Origin: Elusimicrobiota bacterium
Lineage (GTDB): Bacteria; Elusimicrobiota; Elusimicrobia; UBA1565; UBA9628
Length of the DNA stretch: 54,139 bases
Assembly (NCBI GenBank): GCA_023249645.1
Contig: JAHFCF010000018.1
Coordinates: 1,438-55,576 of the forward strand
Direction: 5' to 3'
Part shown: one piece after another, positions 47,029 to 54,139 of the stretch
Layout of the letters: each line of letters opens with the position of its first letter
Position numbering within the stretch: position 1 is the stretch's first letter
The notes under the pieces: generated by a model
Databases searched by the model: none
Told to the model about the DNA's origin: nothing
The model's input: the letters and a program-made list of their open reading frames with translations, nothing else
Program-made: the position numbers and the translations under genes

Positions 47029-47034
47029 TATAAT
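47029..47034 (+). promoter_or_regulatory. -10 box (TTATAAT), leaderless arrangement
   Basis: TTGTTATAAT ends exactly 6 nt before the GTG at 47041. Confidence 0.55.
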
Positions 47035-47040
47035 CTGCTC

Positions 47041-48765
47041 GTGCAGAAGGACCCCGACGTCATCCTGGCCGCCACGGCCGGCTTCTGCCCTGGCGTCAAG
47101 AAGGCCATCGACCGGGTCCTGGAGCTGGCCCAGTCTGGCAAGGGCCCCATCTACACCCTGGGCCCCTTGATCCACAACACCCAGGTCATCAAGATGCTCG
47201 AGGCCAAGGGCATCCATGCCGTCGAGTCCCTCTCCGAAGTGAAGGACAAGGGCGCCGTCATCGTCATCCGCGCCCACGGCATCACGCCCGAGGCGGAAAC
47301 CGAGGTGCGGAGCCTGGGCCTCGAGGTCGTGGACTCGACCTGCCCACTGGTCAAGAACGTCCACTCCGTCATCAAACGCTACGCCGCCCAGGGCTTCGCC
47401 ACGGTCATCGTCGGCGACAAGGGGCACGCCGAGGTCGTGGGCCTCATGGGCTACGCCGGCCAGAACGCCTTCGTCGTCGCCGGACCTGAAGAGGCCGAAC
47501 TCCTTCCGCCGCTGGACAAGGTCAACATCGTGGCCCAGACCACCCAAGAAGAGGATGTCTTCCTCAAGACCTCCGAGGTCATCAAGCGCCGCGTGCGGCA
47601 GGTCGTCCTCTCCAACACCATCTGCAAGCCCACGCGCGACCGCCAGCATGAGACCGTCGATCTCGCGGGGAAAGTCGATCTCATGATCGTCGTCGGCGCC
47701 AAGCATTCGGCCAACACGGCGCGCCTGACCGCCCTATGCGAACGGCTCTGCCCGCGCACCATCCACATCGAGACCGACAAGGAGCTCGATGCGGCCATGG
47801 TCCGATCCGCCCGCCGCATCGGCATCACCGCCGGCGCCTCCACCCCGGGATGGATGACCGAGCGCGTCTTAAGCCGCATCCAGAAGACCCGCCGATGGGA
47901 GGCCCGCTCGGTCTGGAACACGCTGGGCAAGGCCCTGGAGCTCCTGGTGGACTCCTGCGCCTACACCGGGCTCTCGGCCGTGGGCCTGACCTACGTGTGC
48001 ATGAAGCTGCAGGGCTGCCGGCCCGAGGACGGACTGCTGGTCATGGCCGGACTCTTCGTCTTCAGCCTGCACCTCATCAACCGCATCGCCGAGAAGGGCG
48101 CCGGATCGAGCGAGACGCGCAAGATCGACCTCTTCGAGACCCACCGCCTGCCCCTGACCGCCGCGGCCTTTGCTTCAGGCCTCATCTCCCTGAGCCTAGC
48201 CCTCTTCATGGGCATCCCCATATTCGCCGTGGTCTTCCTCTGCTGGCTGATCGGGGCGCTCTTCCCCTTCCGATTCCTCTACGGCTCGACGGGCCTTATC
48301 GATTTCCCAGGCTCCAAGGACATCGCGACCGCCCTGGGCTGGGGCATGGTGTGCGCGGCCCTGCCGGGACTGCGCCAGGGCATCGTATTCACCAAAGCCA
48401 ACTACCTCGCCGTCGTCTTCGCGATCCTCCTGGTCTTCATGCGCTCGGTCATGCTGGGGATATCCGCCGTGCACAGCGACCTCATCGTAGGCCGCGAGAA
48501 TTTCTACAAGGCCCTGGGCGCCCGCCGGACCTACATCACCCTGGCCTCGCTGCAGGTGCTTTTGACCGGGATCCTCGCCGGACTTTTGGCCATGGGTTGG
48601 AAGGGACACCTCGTCGCCGCGCTTCTGGCCGGCAATCTCGTGTTCATGGCCGGCTCGGCGCTGGGCCATGCGCGGCGCATCCCCCAAGGCTTCTGGGGCG
48701 AAGCGGCGGTGGACGGCCAGTTCCTCCTTCTGGCCCTCTTGGCCTGGGTCAGCGGCCGGCTCTAG
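47041..48765 (+). CDS. ispH: IspH (HMBPP reductase) fused to a UbiA-like membrane domain
   Basis: 574 aa, almost twice the usual IspH length of about 290-310. Residues 1-285 are IspH: iron-sulfur cysteines C16 (AGFCPGVK), C101 (DSTCPLVKN) and C195 (SNTICKPT), plus RAHGITPE and AGASTPGWM. It reduces HMBPP to IPP and DMAPP in the MEP pathway. Residues about 300-574 form eight or so helices with ETHRLPLTAAAFASG and LIDFPGSKDIATALGWG, resembling UbiA prenyltransferases but without a clear N-D-x-x-D motif. The fusion would place isoprenoid production at the membrane. Start is GTG 47041; hypF begins one base after its stop. Confidence 0.9.
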   Translation: MQKDPDVILAATAGFCPGVKKAIDRVLELAQSGKGPIYTLGPLIHNTQVIKMLEAKGIHAVESLSEVKDKGAVIVIRAHGITPEAETEVRSLGLEVVDSTCPLVKNVHSVIKRYAAQGFATVIVGDKGHAEVVGLMGYAGQNAFVVAGPEEAELLPPLDKVNIVAQTTQEEDVFLKTSEVIKRRVRQVVLSNTICKPTRDRQHETVDLAGKVDLMIVVGAKHSANTARLTALCERLCPRTIHIETDKELDAAMVRSARRIGITAGASTPGWMTERVLSRIQKTRRWEARSVWNTLGKALELLVDSCAYTGLSAVGLTYVCMKLQGCRPEDGLLVMAGLFVFSLHLINRIAEKGAGSSETRKIDLFETHRLPLTAAAFASGLISLSLALFMGIPIFAVVFLCWLIGALFPFRFLYGSTGLIDFPGSKDIATALGWGMVCAALPGLRQGIVFTKANYLAVVFAILLVFMRSVMLGISAVHSDLIVGRENFYKALGARRTYITLASLQVLLTGILAGLLAMGWKGHLVAALLAGNLVFMAGSALGHARRIPQGFWGEAAVDGQFLLLALLAWVSGRL

Positions 48766-50973
48766 ATGCGCCGCCTGCGGCTCTGCGTCTTCGGGGCCGT
48801 GCAGGGCGTGGGCTTTCGCCCCTTCGTCTACCGCCTCGCCCTGGACATGGGACTCAAGGGCTGGGTCCTCAATGGCCCATCCGGCGTGGTCATCGAGGTC
48901 GACGGCTCGCCCAAGGTCCTGGAGCGCTTTGCCGAGCGCGTGGCCCACGAGAGACCCACGGCCTCGGTCGTTGCCGCCATGGAAAGCGTTTGGCTCGAAC
49001 CCGCCGGATTCCAGGACTTTGAGATCAAAGCCAGCGAAGGATCCTCCCAGCTCTCGGCCTGGATCCTGCCGGATCTGGCCACGTGTCCGGACTGCCTCAA
49101 AGAAATCAACTCCCCGGAAGAAAGACGCCGCGATTACGCCTTCACCAACTGCACGCTCTGCGGCCCGCGCTTCACTATCATCACCGGCCTTCCCTACGAC
49201 CGGCCGCGCACGACCATGGCCGGCTTTCCCCTGTGTCCGAAATGCCGTGAGGAATATACGGCGCCTCATGATCGCCGGTTCCATGCCCAGCCCATCGCCT
49301 GTCCGGACTGCGGACCAAAACTGTGGCTGGAGACGAACGAGGGCCGCGTGGACGACAAGGTCCTCGACCAAGCAGCCCAGCTCATCCGCGATGATTCCAT
49401 CGTGGCCATGAAGGGCATCGGCGGCTTCCTGCTTTTGTGCGATGCGCGCTCAGAAGAAGCGGTGGCGAAGCTCCGCCTTCGCAAGAAGCGCGGCGAAAAG
49501 CCGTTCGCCGTGATGTTCCCCACTCTTAAGTCCGTTGAAGAAGCCTGCGTCCTCGCCTGGCCGGAGGCAGATTGGCTCATCTCTGCCGCGGCGCCCATCG
49601 TGCTCTTGAAGCGCAAGCCAAAAGCCAAGATCGCCCCCGCTGTCGCGCCCAATAATCCCCGGCTCGGCGTGCTCTTGCCCTACGCCCCTTTGCACCATCT
49701 CCTCATGCAGCGCCTGGGTTTTCCCATCGTGGCCACCAGCGGGAACTTGAGCGAGGAGCCCATCGCCAAGGACAATGACATTGCCAAGAAAAAGCTCGCG
49801 GGCATCGCTGATGCCTTCCTCATGCATGACCGGCCCATCGCCCGGCACGCGGATGACTCGATCGTGCGCCTCTCCCGCGGGCATCAGCTCATCCTTCGCC
49901 GGGCGCGCGGCTTCGCGCCTTTGCCGCTGCGCGTCTCCAAACCCTTAAGGCCTGTCCTCGCCCTGGGCGCGCATCTGAAAAGCACGGTGGCCATCGGCTG
50001 GGACAAGCAGATCGTGGTCAGTCAGCACTTGGGCGACCTCGAGACTGCCGAGAGCCTGGCTGCCATGCGCGACGCGGTCAAAGACCTCTGCGCTCTCTAC
50101 CGGTTTAAGCCCGAGGTCGTGGCCTGCGACCTGCACCCGGACTACGCGTCCACACGATTCGCCGAAACCCTGGGACTGCCGCTCGTGCGCGTGCAGCACC
50201 ACCACGCGCATGTGGCTGCCTGCATGGCGGAGGCTGACCTGGAGGCTCCTGTCTTGGGTGTGAGTTGGGACGGCCTGGGCTTGGGTACCGATGGGACCCT
50301 CTGGGGCGGAGAGTTTTTGATCGTTGAGAAAAAAGGCTTTCAGCGCTTCGCGCATCTGCGACCCTTCCCTCTACCGGGCGGGGATGCTGCCACGCGCGAA
50401 CCGCGGCGATCGGCCTTGGGGCTTCTCTTTGAAGCCAAGATGGATATGTCCCGGCTGGAGGCGTTCTTCCCCACCGATTGGCAGGCAGCCCAGCGTCTGC
50501 CGGCTTCGACGATGCTCTCACCGCGCACGACCAGCGCTGGCCGACTTTTTGACGGCATGGCTTCCTTGGCCGGACTGCGCCAAGTCAACGACTTCGAAGG
50601 TCAGGCTGCCATGTCCTTGGAGCACTGCGTGGACGAGAACGAACTGGGCACTTATCCCTGTCCCATCAAAGATGGCGTCGTCGACTGGGAACCTCTTCTG
50701 CAAGCCGCTCTCGGAGACATCGACCGCCGCGTCCCCGTCAGCCGCATCTCCGCGCGATTCCACAATGGCTTGGCGCGAGTCGTCGTGGAAGTGGCGAAGC
50801 TGGCGAAACTGAAGAATGTCGTCCTGACTGGCGGCGTGTTCCAGAATGCTTATTTGAGCGAAAAAACCGCCGCGCTGCTTGAATCCGAAGGCTTTAAGGT
50901 CCACACGCACCAGCGCCTGCCTCCCAATGACGGCGGCATCTCGGCGGGCCAGGCCTTCTTGGCCGGATCATAA
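48766..50973 (+). CDS. hypF: Carbamoyltransferase HypF
   Basis: 735 aa with all three parts: acylphosphatase (VQGVGFRPFVYRLA, about 14-27), zinc-finger region with CPDC, CTLCGPRF, CPKC and CPDC pairs (about 105-190), YrdC-like domain (GIGGFLLLCDARSEEAVAKL), and the Kae1-like C-terminal half with VQHHHAHVAACMAE near 475-485. It makes the carbamoyl group that becomes the cyanide ligand of NiFe hydrogenases. No other hyp or hydrogenase gene is in this window. ATG 48766 follows directly on the ispH stop, so the two are co-translated. Confidence 0.96.
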   Translation: MRRLRLCVFGAVQGVGFRPFVYRLALDMGLKGWVLNGPSGVVIEVDGSPKVLERFAERVAHERPTASVVAAMESVWLEPAGFQDFEIKASEGSSQLSAWILPDLATCPDCLKEINSPEERRRDYAFTNCTLCGPRFTIITGLPYDRPRTTMAGFPLCPKCREEYTAPHDRRFHAQPIACPDCGPKLWLETNEGRVDDKVLDQAAQLIRDDSIVAMKGIGGFLLLCDARSEEAVAKLRLRKKRGEKPFAVMFPTLKSVEEACVLAWPEADWLISAAAPIVLLKRKPKAKIAPAVAPNNPRLGVLLPYAPLHHLLMQRLGFPIVATSGNLSEEPIAKDNDIAKKKLAGIADAFLMHDRPIARHADDSIVRLSRGHQLILRRARGFAPLPLRVSKPLRPVLALGAHLKSTVAIGWDKQIVVSQHLGDLETAESLAAMRDAVKDLCALYRFKPEVVACDLHPDYASTRFAETLGLPLVRVQHHHAHVAACMAEADLEAPVLGVSWDGLGLGTDGTLWGGEFLIVEKKGFQRFAHLRPFPLPGGDAATREPRRSALGLLFEAKMDMSRLEAFFPTDWQAAQRLPASTMLSPRTTSAGRLFDGMASLAGLRQVNDFEGQAAMSLEHCVDENELGTYPCPIKDGVVDWEPLLQAALGDIDRRVPVSRISARFHNGLARVVVEVAKLAKLKNVVLTGGVFQNAYLSEKTAALLESEGFKVHTHQRLPPNDGGISAGQAFLAGS

Positions 50974-50987
50974 TCTCCCCAGCCGAG

Positions 50988-51025
50988 TTATCCACCAACT
51001 CGGTGCGCACCGAGTTGGTGGATAA
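50988..51025. repeat. 38-bp perfect palindrome
   Basis: TTATCCACCAACTCGGTGC followed exactly by its reverse complement. The ends resemble DnaA boxes (TTATCCACA) with one mismatch each. The inner ACT..AGT framing matches the other palindromes. It lies 14 nt after hypF and 33 nt before the symporter promoter box. Confidence 0.9.
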
Positions 51026-51058
51026 GTCTGCCCCGTCTGGAATAAGCCCGCCATTTGT

Positions 51059-51064
51059 TACAAT
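51059..51064 (+). promoter_or_regulatory. -10 box (TTACAAT), leaderless arrangement
   Basis: TTTGTTACAAT ends exactly 6 nt before the ATG at 51071. Confidence 0.5.
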
Positions 51065-51070
51065 GGGCCC

Positions 51071-52606
51071 ATGCATTTGGGCTTTTTGGACGGCTCGATC
51101 CTGGTCGGCTATGTCGTCATGCTGGCCGCGATCGGCTGGTGGGCCGCTCGCCGCACGGCCAAGACGACCGACGACTATTTCCTGGCCAACCGCTCGATCC
51201 CCTGGCTCGTGACGACCGCGAGCTTCATGGCGACCTGCATCAGCGCCCTGACCTTCATCGGAACGCCGGCGGAGGGCTACTCCTCGGACTACCGCTACCT
51301 GCTCAGCAACCCCGGCGACATCCTCGCGACCATCTTCATCGCCATGGTCTTCCTCCCTCACTTTCAAAAGCTGCGCGTCACCTCGATCTACCAGGCCATG
51401 GCCGAACGCTTCGGCCCGTCGGCGCGCACGACCTGCTCCGCCTACTTCCTGCTCACGCGCTCCTTGGCCTCGACCGTGCGCATCGTGGCCATCGCCAAGG
51501 TCCTGGAGGTCGTGAGTTCCGGCGCGCTCTCATATCCTTGCTGCGTGATCCTCGTCATCGGCGGCATACTCGCCTACACGACCTTGGGCGGCGGAAGGGC
51601 CATCGCCTGGACGGACCTCCTGCAATTCTCCCTTCTCGTGACTGGGGCCGTGGCAGCTCTGGGATATATCGTGACCCATGTGCCCGGCGGCATAGGTGCT
51701 ATCGTCGATGCGGGCCGTCACGCCGTGGCCAAGGACGGCACCGTCTACAACAAATTCAATTTTCTAGAGATGTTCAAACCCTCGAACCTGGGACTCCTGG
51801 CCTTGATGACGGTATGGGGATTCTTCAACTCCTCGGCCTCCTACGGCACGGACCAGGACATGGCCCAGAGGCTTCTGGCCTGCAACGACCCAAAGAAAGC
51901 CCGATGGAGCCTCATGATCTGGGGCTTGGCCGGCATCCCCATCACCTTCCTCTTCTTGAGCATCGGCGTGTCCCTCTACGCTTATTCCTTGTCCCATCCC
52001 GAGCTCGTGGCCGGCATGACAGACCCGGACCACATCTTCCCCCGCTTCATTCTGACGACCATGCCGCATGGCTTGCGCGGACTTCTCTTGGCCGCGATCG
52101 CCTCGGCCGCCATGGGCAGCGCGGACTCGGCGCTGGCCTCCTTGTCCACGGCTTTCACCATGGACTTCTATAAACCCTTCTGGGGCAAGGATGCTTCCGA
52201 GGCCCAGGTGGTGAAGGTCTCCAAGCTCTCCTTCGTGGGCTTCGGATTGTTCTTCATGGTCTGCGCCATGTGTCTGCACCGCCTCGACAGCCTCCTGTGG
52301 CTCGCCTTCAGGCTCATCGCCTTCACCTACGGGCCGCTCTTAGGGATATTCCTCGTGGCCATCATGACGGACTGGAAGCTCTCGGCGCGTAAGGTGATCG
52401 GCCTCATGATCTTCCCCACGATCCTGACCTTCGGTCTGGCCATGACCGCGTGGGGGATGACGACGCACGGAGCGGGCGGCTTCTGGGTTCCCCTGCACCA
52501 GACCTACTGGCGCCTCTACACGATCTTCGGGACTTTGTTCGTGTCTGCCGGGGCGTGGCTGCTTAAAGAGCAGACCCCTATTTCACAACCAGCCAGCGTG
52601 GCTTAA
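51071..52606 (+). CDS. Sodium:solute symporter (SSS family)
   Basis: 511 aa with about thirteen helices. DDYFLANRSIPWLVTTASFM, then ATCISALTFIGTPAEGY, mark helix 1-2 of the family, and AAIASAAMGSADSALASLST is the sodium-binding helix 8 region. Sodium-driven uptake of a small organic solute is expected; the substrate cannot be told. The predicted mRNA is leaderless. A 38-bp palindrome precedes it. Confidence 0.92.
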   Translation: MHLGFLDGSILVGYVVMLAAIGWWAARRTAKTTDDYFLANRSIPWLVTTASFMATCISALTFIGTPAEGYSSDYRYLLSNPGDILATIFIAMVFLPHFQKLRVTSIYQAMAERFGPSARTTCSAYFLLTRSLASTVRIVAIAKVLEVVSSGALSYPCCVILVIGGILAYTTLGGGRAIAWTDLLQFSLLVTGAVAALGYIVTHVPGGIGAIVDAGRHAVAKDGTVYNKFNFLEMFKPSNLGLLALMTVWGFFNSSASYGTDQDMAQRLLACNDPKKARWSLMIWGLAGIPITFLFLSIGVSLYAYSLSHPELVAGMTDPDHIFPRFILTTMPHGLRGLLLAAIASAAMGSADSALASLSTAFTMDFYKPFWGKDASEAQVVKVSKLSFVGFGLFFMVCAMCLHRLDSLLWLAFRLIAFTYGPLLGIFLVAIMTDWKLSARKVIGLMIFPTILTFGLAMTAWGMTTHGAGGFWVPLHQTYWRLYTIFGTLFVSAGAWLLKEQTPISQPASVA

Positions 52607-52612
52607 GATTCT

Positions 52613-53218
52613 TTAACTACGCGGCCCAAATCCACGAAGCGTCTCTCCCCCTGGGTTAGGCCACTCCTTGGGGTTCACCTTCCCCTCCAAGTCTCCGTAC
52701 GCAGCCCCGTCAGAAGCCACTCCTTTGCCAAGACCAGATATCCCGCCGCCAATAAGCCCTCCAATGACAAATGGCCCCACCATCCAAGTACAAACGCAAC
52801 TCAACCATCCAACCGCAGTCACAACTACCCCGACCGCATAGATCAGTGAGCCAAGGCCAACCACCACTGCCCCCAACGCCCCCCTGACCAGGGACTTCGC
52901 CCCATCGATGAGGCGCTCCGCTATTCCCGGTTGCTTCCCCGCTACTTTCTCGGGGACTGCTGGCGGGGCCGCGACATGGTCAGAAGAAGAAACAGCAGAA
53001 GAAGTGAGATTTGCCTCCTGCAATTGTGCCAAAGCTATATTCTTGCCTGGGCTCCCAGGCACCGGCGCAGCCTCGCTCGTCAACCCTCCATTCAAACGCC
53101 CCACATGGTCGAAGGGGACAGAAGTCTCACGTTTGGCCGTTTCCAATGCAGTAGGTCCCATGGCAGCAAATGCAGTAGATGGCAGGATCAGGACTGCCAC
53201 GAACAATAATTTATTCAC
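52613..53218 (-). CDS. Exported protein with hydrophobic glycine-rich region
   Basis: 201 aa from GTG 53218, preceded by AAAGGAGG at good spacing; an overlapping out-of-frame ATG-TGA sits two bases earlier. The signal peptide is LLFVAVLILPSTAFA. A Pro/Ala/Ser-rich stretch and a long hydrophobic Gly-rich section (GAVVVGLGSLIYAVGVVVTA, MVGPFVIGGLIGGGISG) follow. The Gly-rich helices resemble glycine-zipper membrane proteins. Function is unknown. It carries a CTAGG-type element upstream. Confidence 0.65.
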   Translation of the reverse strand: MNKLLFVAVLILPSTAFAAMGPTALETAKRETSVPFDHVGRLNGGLTSEAAPVPGSPGKNIALAQLQEANLTSSAVSSSDHVAAPPAVPEKVAGKQPGIAERLIDGAKSLVRGALGAVVVGLGSLIYAVGVVVTAVGWLSCVCTWMVGPFVIGGLIGGGISGLGKGVASDGAAYGDLEGKVNPKEWPNPGGETLRGFGPRS

Positions 53219-53220
53219 AT
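53215..53220 (-). other. Start-stop element overlapping a GTG start
   Basis: On the minus strand ATG TGA (53220-53215) follows AAAGGAGGCA, and the exported-protein GTG (53218) lies within it. Ribosomes choosing the ATG would stop at once, which could lower expression. Confidence 0.4.
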
Positions 53221-53280
53221 TGCCTCCTTTTGAAAACCCTGGAATAAAGTCTACCATGGAATAGAAAAATGCCTCTGGAG

Positions 53281-53362
53281 CTTTGGACCTAAATTTGAAT
53301 AGTCTTTGGACCCATCCCCCCCCCCCGGAAGTCCTAGACCTCATAGGCCAAAAGTCCTAGGC
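53281..53362 (-). promoter_or_regulatory. CTAGG-type promoter-upstream element, copy 8
   Basis: Words CTTTGGACCTAAA, GTCTTTGGACCC, GTCCTAGACC, TAGGCCAAAAGTCCTAGGCC lie over 82 nt, with an 11-C run (53316-53326) inside. The proximal part, TTTAGGTCCAAAG on the minus strand, ends about 5 nt before the predicted -35 of the gene starting at 53218 (-10 TAGACT at 53248-53253). Confidence 0.6.
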
Positions 53363-53372
53363 CACGACGAGC

Positions 53373-53438
53373 TATCCACAGACTCTTCGCGCGAAGAGCC
53401 CGTCAGGCAGAAATGCGCACAGCGTCGGCAGACTGCCG
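53373..53438. repeat. Short palindromes near the trpD end
   Basis: CTATCCACAGA leads into CTCTTCGCGCGAAGAG (53383-53398, perfect 16 bp), and CGGCAG-A-CTGCCG is at 53426-53438. The first resembles the left half of the 38-bp palindrome at 50988 (TATCCAC..ACTC..GAG). The gap is 255 bp and holds nothing coding. Confidence 0.65.
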
Positions 53439-53473
53439 TTCGGTGTGGAATGGGAACTTCAACCCGGGAACTG

Positions 53474-54139
53474 TTACGCGAGCTTCTTGACCGCTTCCAA
53501 AACCCCGATTGCCCGGCAAGAGTCCACGGACTCCTCGGCCTGAGCCAAGCCTGCCTTGAAATCCGCCGCCTTGCCAGCGACCACGAGAGCCGCGGCCGCG
53601 TTGAGAAGAGCCGAGTCAAACACAGGGCCGCGCTCGCCCTTGAGCACTCCCAAAAGGATCTTGGCATTGGCCTCCGGCTTGCCTTTCGACAGGTCCACGG
53701 CCGCCGAACGCTTGAGGCCCAAAGACTCGGCATCCAGCTCGTACTGCTCGATGCGTCCATCACGCAGATGCGCGACGGCTGAAGGCACGCCAAGGGAAAG
53801 CTCGTCGCGCCCATCGCGGGAACTCACCAGCATGGCCGACTCGCTCCCCAAAGCCTGCAAGGTCCGGCATAAAACCGGCCCCATGGCCGTGGCGCACACA
53901 CCCACCAACTGCCGTTGAGCTCCGGTTGGATTGGCTAAGGGTTCCAGTAGATCGAGGGGTGTGCAGCCGCCCAATTCCTGACGGAAAGCAGCCGCTCCCT
54001 TGAGCGCCGGATGGAAGGTCTCGAATAAGAAAAATCCAATGCCTGTCTCTTCCAAGCAGGGACCGGCTTTCTGCGAAGAAAGGTCGATCCCGAGATTCTC
54101 CAGGGCATCGGCCGCCCCCCGGCCCACCTGCAAAGCCAC
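53474..54139 (-). CDS. trpD: Anthranilate phosphoribosyltransferase-like protein (C-terminal part)
   Basis: 221 codons are visible; the N-terminus lies beyond the right edge. AADALENLGIDLSSQ, ETFHPALKGAA and LDLLEPLANPTGAQRQLVGV match the class of glycosyltransferase family 3 enzymes that join anthranilate to PRPP. In most TrpD proteins the loop reads L-G-x-R-T..N-L-L-G-P-L; here it is GGCTPLDLLEPL, so the usual arginine is absent and a glycine is replaced by glutamate. It may be a variant TrpD or a related transferase. No other trp gene is visible. Confidence 0.72.
   Translation of the reverse strand: MALQVGRGAADALENLGIDLSSQKAGPCLEETGIGFFLFETFHPALKGAAAFRQELGGCTPLDLLEPLANPTGAQRQLVGVCATAMGPVLCRTLQALGSESAMLVSSRDGRDELSLGVPSAVAHLRDGRIEQYELDAESLGLKRSAAVDLSKGKPEANAKILLGVLKGERGPVFDSALLNAAAALVVAGKAADFKAGLAQAEESVDSCRAIGVLEAVKKLA

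Noticed and set aside
53316..53326. Run of eleven cytosines as a phase-variation tract
   Set aside because: It lies about 100 nt upstream of the start, beyond the promoter, inside a CTAGG-type element; a length effect is possible but unsupported.

Overview
The window is 54 kb of GC-rich, gene-dense bacterial DNA with short intergenic gaps and genes on both strands. It looks like ordinary chromosome: metK, glgP, ispH, uppP, hypF, trpD, a 2-oxoacid dehydrogenase and one tRNA. There are no phage or plasmid functions and no CRISPR array. Lipoprotein, AsmA-like and many signal-peptide genes suggest a Gram-negative (diderm) cell. The abundance of unfamiliar exported proteins, and the RAYT-type repeats, would fit an uncultured lineage such as Elusimicrobiota. 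That placement is inference; no 16S gene is present.

Layout. 1-4237: a sugar-nucleotide operon (two nucleotidyltransferases, a cupin-type isomerase and a phosphohexomutase), divergent from a truncated membrane glycosyltransferase. 4236-5198: a REP-associated transposase with 32-bp inverted ends. 5237-9692: metK, a small membrane protein, a secreted phospholipase-D-like protein and a drug/metabolite exporter. 9716-13706: glycogen phosphorylase and an amino-acid permease. 13796-19341: a secreted metallopeptidase candidate, OsmC, an unknown membrane-anchored protein, a lipoprotein and a large membrane protein. 19351-22862: tRNA-Thr and a 2-oxoacid dehydrogenase E1a-E1b-E2 operon without E3. 22955-29121: B3/B4-domain protein, serine hydrolase, a repeat-flanked DUF3467 gene, AsmA-like protein, an Fcy1-like cytosine deaminase and two tandem secreted paralogues. 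29122-37106: an ATPase bracketed by copies of a hydroxylase gene end, then a molybdenum-hydroxylase operon with a MoaD-like protein and an 8-oxoguanine-deaminase-like amidohydrolase, and a divergent ThiF-like gene. 37147-46943: several exported proteins, uppP, yggU, an organophosphate/MFS transporter, trmO, a serpin and small proteins. 47041-52606: an IspH fused to a UbiA-like membrane domain, hypF and a sodium:solute symporter. 52613-54139: an exported protein and a partial trpD.

Three families of non-coding sequence stand out. (i) A CCTAGG(T/A)C..AAG(G/A)CC inverted-repeat element occurs at eight loci. At every one it lies just upstream of, or overlapping, the predicted -35 region of a gene for an exported or membrane-anchored protein; this looks like an undescribed regulon or cassette. 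(ii) Perfect or near-perfect palindromes of the form CTGT-N8-ACAG have N8 cores that differ in sequence but stay self-complementary; they are usually in pairs or triplets. (iii) The RAYT end repeat also flanks the DUF3467 gene and sits in the permease leader, and it supplies stop codons and a shared KYGKYEKA C-terminal tail to neighbouring genes.

Many genes have a TANNNT box ending 5-8 nt (six genes exactly 6 nt) before the start codon, which predicts leaderless mRNAs. Four convergent gene pairs share a 4-nt double stop.
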